Below, piece after piece: positions 61,491-64,000 of a DNA stretch of 64,000 bases (position 1 is the stretch's first letter; each line of letters begins with the position of its first letter). The stretch lies in NCBI RefSeq assembly GCF_002440635.1, contig NZ_DJUW01000015.1, forward strand, positions 1 through 64,000. The letters are read 5' to 3'. The position numbers were made by a program, and so were the translations under genes. Source of the stretch: Novosphingobium sp. UBA6272. Its GTDB lineage: Bacteria > Pseudomonadota > Alphaproteobacteria > Sphingomonadales > Sphingomonadaceae. The notes beneath the pieces were generated by a model that was given only the letters and a program-made list of their open reading frames with translations, was not told the origin of the DNA and ran no database searches.

Positions 61491-61697
61491 ATGATCATCA
61501 TGCAGCACGATGTGGCGCTGCGCGAAGCCGCGCGCGCGATCTACGAGAGCGTTTATCCGGGCGAGGAATGGACGCCCGTCCCGTTCGACGAGGCCGAACG
61601 GTTCGGCACGGTCCATTACCGCAATGCCGTCGATGCCGCGCTCAAAGCCGACGCCTGCCTCAACGGTGACGCCACGCATCAGCTTCTACTGATCTGA
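61491..61697 (+). CDS. Small hypothetical protein of the conjugative element (68 aa)
   Basis: A soluble acidic protein (DVALREAARAIYESVYPGEEWTPVPFDEAERFGTVHYRNAVDAALKADACL). No domain is recognised. ATGs at 61491 and 61500 are both possible starts. It is followed 6 bp later by another small gene in the same direction, and both lie between traG and the relaxase, divergent from traG. Confidence 0.6.
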   Translation: MIIMQHDVALREAARAIYESVYPGEEWTPVPFDEAERFGTVHYRNAVDAALKADACLNGDATHQLLLI

Positions 61698-61703
61698 GCG
61701 CCC

Positions 61704-61991
61704 ATGAAGGTCCGGATCAGCGATACCGAACTCGCCCGCTGCATCGCCGTGGGCCTTGCCGTCACCGGCAAGCGCGGGCAGAGCAAGGATGCCGAGGTCA
61801 GCATAATGCGCCAGCTCGGCCGCTACGATGTGTTCCGCGACGCCGATGCCGCCGAAGCCATGTCCAGCAAAGTGCCGCTGTTCGACGACGACTATGGGGT
61901 CACGCGCGCTGGCGAGGTGTTCGAGCGGGAGGTGGCCGAACGCAAAGCCCGGCGCGGCGATTTTGACTGGCCGCTCAAGATTGGCCGATAG
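61704..61991 (+). CDS. Small hypothetical protein of the conjugative element (95 aa)
   Basis: A charged soluble protein (KVRISDTELARCIAVGLAVTGKRGQSKDAEVSIMRQLGRYDVF ... DDDYGVTRAGEVFEREVAERKARRG). I see no known motif. It is co-directional with the 61491 gene, with a 6-bp gap. It converges on the relaxase gene, with stops 9 bp apart. Confidence 0.62.
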   Translation: MKVRISDTELARCIAVGLAVTGKRGQSKDAEVSIMRQLGRYDVFRDADAAEAMSSKVPLFDDDYGVTRAGEVFEREVAERKARRGDFDWPLKIGR

Positions 61992-62000
61992 GGCTGATGT

Positions 62001-63746
62001 TCAGATCTCGATCCCGCGCGAGCGCCCGAGCGTCCATTCGATTCCGCCGCCCGAACGCGATGCGCCGCTGACATATTGCCCCAGGTGCCGGTCGAGCTGC
62101 TTCGACCAGGGCACGAGTGAAAAGCCGAGGCCGTCGTCGATCATCGCAAAGCGCCCCGAGGCAAGCTGGATGCGCCCGCGATAGACGCCCGACACCTCGC
62201 CTCTCGGCCTGCCCTGACGATAGGGCAGGTTGTGTTCGCGGGAGAGCGCGGTTCCCGCCTCGGCAAGGTCGCGGTCGCGCAGCGCGCCGAGCAGATTGCG
62301 GGACAGCACGAAACGGTTGCCCTGCCGCTTCGCCAGACCCTCGGCTTCGAGATACTCCAGTCGCCGGGTCTTGGCTGCTTCGATCTCGGCCCCGAACCCG
62401 GTACCGAGCGCCAGCGGTTCGGTGGCGACAAGTTGCTTGTCGAGCCAGGTCGATCCCCGCGCGGTCTGCTGTGCGGCAAGATCGAGATCCGAATGGGTCC
62501 GGAGCGACGATTGCTCGCGGCCGCGCCGGTCGGTCCAGGTCCTGAGCTCGACGATTCCGCCGGGCGCTGCATCGCCGGTCATGTCGATGTCACTGAACTT
62601 GTGATGATGGACACGGCCATCGGCGCCATCGATCACGGCATAGGCCTCGCCGGTCAACTCGTTGTGCAGCCCGCGCTCGACCAGTCGCCCGATCACCGGC
62701 TCCGGCGCGGCTCCATCGTGCATGGCGAAACGCCCAGTCTCCGCAGCGAGGCCCTGGCTGGTCATCGCCCTGTGCATGGTCTTGATCACATCGCCCCTGA
62801 CCGCGAGGTCGCGGAGCGATTGTTCGAACCCTGGCTTCAGCCGCCAGCACCCGGACGAAATCCTGTCGGCAAGCTCCATGCGTTCAAGCTTCGTGGCGCG
62901 GCCGATAAGATGCTGGTTGCCGGGGTTTGCAGTCCGGTGCGGATCAGGGCGAAGATCGACCACGCCGCCCAGGTCATCGGCCATCCGCTGGAGGCGGCGG
63001 TCGAGGCTTGTCCAGCGATTGGCATCAATCTCGCGGTTCAGCGTCCTCTCGATGTCCTGCTCGCTACGCGCGCCAAGTTCCATCGTTACCCGCTGCTCGG
63101 CGCGGGCGCGCATCCCCTCACTGATGTAGGCCCGGTCGATCACCAGATCACGGCCATCGTCGGCCTTGCCTCTGATCAGGATGTGGATGTGGGGATTGTC
63201 GGTGTTCCAGTGATCGACCGCCACCCAGTCGAGCCGCGTGTCGAGATCTTCCGCCATGTCGGTCATCAGCTCGCGCGTGAAGATCCGGACATCGGCAAGC
63301 TCGCCTGCATCTTCGGGCGAAACGATGAACCGGAAGTGGTGCCGGTCGTCGGCGCAGCGTTCGGCGAAGAGCTTAGCGTCAACCGGTTCCCGATCGGCAC
63401 CGAACAGTTCGGCATTGTTCCCGTCTCGGGTGACTCCGTCGCGTTTGAGGTAGGTCAGGTGCTGGGCGAGCGGCGCTGCGGTGAAACGCGAACCCCGGTG
63501 CCGCACGATGCGCGCCTTGACGATGACGCGGCGCTGGCTGGCGCGTGCGGTCGCCCGCAGGCTGGCAATCCGGCCCCGTGCCAGACGTCCGGTTCCGCGC
63601 CTGGCACCCGAGCGACCGGATCGACCGCCGTGCCCGGCCCGGTTGGACAAGGCGCGAAGCTGGGCCTTGAGAGTGCGAGCCTTGCGCTGACCGGCGGCGC
63701 GATCGCGGATACGCCCCGGTTTGATCTCGAAGTCATCGTCGCTCAT
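62001..63746 (-). CDS. Relaxase/mobilisation nuclease (VirD2-like, DUF3363 type)
   Basis: Nicks the origin of transfer and pilots the strand into the recipient. The 581-aa protein starts MSDDDFEIKPGRIRD at 63746. It has a basic N-terminal stretch, a likely catalytic tyrosine region (AAPLAQHLTYLKRDGV), FIVSPEDAGELADVR, and the metal-binding three-histidine motif DHWNTDNPHIHILIRG (about residue 178). A DUF3363 C-terminal domain follows (YRGRIQLASGRFAMIDDGLGFSLVPW). The length is normal for the family. The upstream 250 bp hold short direct repeats. Confidence 0.88.
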   Translation of the reverse strand: MSDDDFEIKPGRIRDRAAGQRKARTLKAQLRALSNRAGHGGRSGRSGARRGTGRLARGRIASLRATARASQRRVIVKARIVRHRGSRFTAAPLAQHLTYLKRDGVTRDGNNAELFGADREPVDAKLFAERCADDRHHFRFIVSPEDAGELADVRIFTRELMTDMAEDLDTRLDWVAVDHWNTDNPHIHILIRGKADDGRDLVIDRAYISEGMRARAEQRVTMELGARSEQDIERTLNREIDANRWTSLDRRLQRMADDLGGVVDLRPDPHRTANPGNQHLIGRATKLERMELADRISSGCWRLKPGFEQSLRDLAVRGDVIKTMHRAMTSQGLAAETGRFAMHDGAAPEPVIGRLVERGLHNELTGEAYAVIDGADGRVHHHKFSDIDMTGDAAPGGIVELRTWTDRRGREQSSLRTHSDLDLAAQQTARGSTWLDKQLVATEPLALGTGFGAEIEAAKTRRLEYLEAEGLAKRQGNRFVLSRNLLGALRDRDLAEAGTALSREHNLPYRQGRPRGEVSGVYRGRIQLASGRFAMIDDGLGFSLVPWSKQLDRHLGQYVSGASRSGGGIEWTLGRSRGIEI

Positions 63747-63766
63747 GGACGGCTGCGGTGCGGAAT

Positions 63767-63890
63767 GGCGGCTGGCTCTGCGCGTGGCGGAATTGCGTGC
63801 ATTCTCGGGAAAGGGGCCAGCCGGGGTGCAAGGCGGCTGGCTCTGAAAACCACGCAAATCCGCACCCCCACACCCCGGCGGCTGGCTCCG
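63767..63890. repeat. Three direct repeats GGCGGCTGGCTCYG upstream of the relaxase gene
   Basis: GGCGGCTGGCTCTG occurs at 63767-63780 and 63832-63845, and GGCGGCTGGCTCCG at 63877-63890 (spacings 65 and 45 bp). They lie just upstream of the relaxase start, where an origin of transfer or relaxase-binding operator is often found. The rest of 63747-64000 has no accepted gene. Confidence 0.5.
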
Positions 63891-64000
63891 CTTTCATCTT
63901 GCCATCCTCCTGAACCTGCCCCTTCTCCTGCTGCCTTTCCGCATTTCCCCACGCCAATCGATGCCATGACACGATCAGGGATCGAACAGGCGATCACTGC

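Overview
The window comes from a GC-rich alphaproteobacterium, most likely a sphingomonad (Sphingomonadales). Supporting signs are the ChpT phosphotransferase, an alphaproteobacterial RpoH, TonB-dependent uptake, several families of intergenic palindromes of the kind common in Sphingomonadales, and a Trb-type conjugation cluster in the gene order typical of sphingomonad conjugative elements. These assignments rest on reading motifs and recalled family features; no database search was run.

Region 1 (about 1-23,300) is ordinary chromosome. It holds an OmpA-like outer-membrane protein cut by the left edge, rpoH, rluD, a JAMM peptidase, chpT, a peptidoglycan amidase, rnpB, ugd with a PPP phosphatase, a TorF-type porin, gloA, nhaA, an NfrB/NfrA-like pair, TauE/TIGR02186, a HerA-type ATPase, a MATE exporter with queE, and valS. 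Palindromic repeats have entered structured genes here: two copies lie in frame inside valS, and one forms part of the P12 region of RNase P RNA.

Region 2 (about 23,300-25,500) is a scar. It contains a 3' half of tRNA-Gly(GCC), a truncated IS630 transposase, an IS66 tail and a decayed second IS630.

Region 3 (about 25,500-41,600) is visibly less GC-rich and looks acquired. Two divergent gene sets flank an IclR-type operator near 30,930. Leftward are an IclR regulator, acyl-CoA dehydrogenase, Fe-dependent alcohol dehydrogenase, class III CoA-transferase and an AraC regulator. Rightward are an aldehyde dehydrogenase, a FadB-type enzyme, a PcaF-like thiolase, an alpha/beta hydrolase, a cyclohexanone-monooxygenase-like Baeyer-Villiger enzyme and a TonB receptor. 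In order these make a nearly complete route: cyclic ketone -> lactone -> hydroxy acid -> oxo acid -> dicarboxylate -> CoA ester -> beta-oxidation -> acetyl-CoA plus succinyl-CoA (if the substrate is C6).

Region 4 (about 42,200-64,000) is the transfer machinery of an integrative or conjugative element: LysR, DUF2274, trbI-G-F-L-K-J-E-D-C-B, CopG, traG and a DUF3363-type relaxase. The trb operon is split from copG-traG by a 6-kb insert (52,741-58,900). The insert carries a BpsA-like aminopropyl/methyltransferase-fold protein, two proteins of unknown function that share a motif, a PIN-like protein overlapping an ImmA/IrrE metallopeptidase, a MerR-type regulator and an Mrr-like nuclease. This insert is the best candidate for an undescribed defence or stress system.
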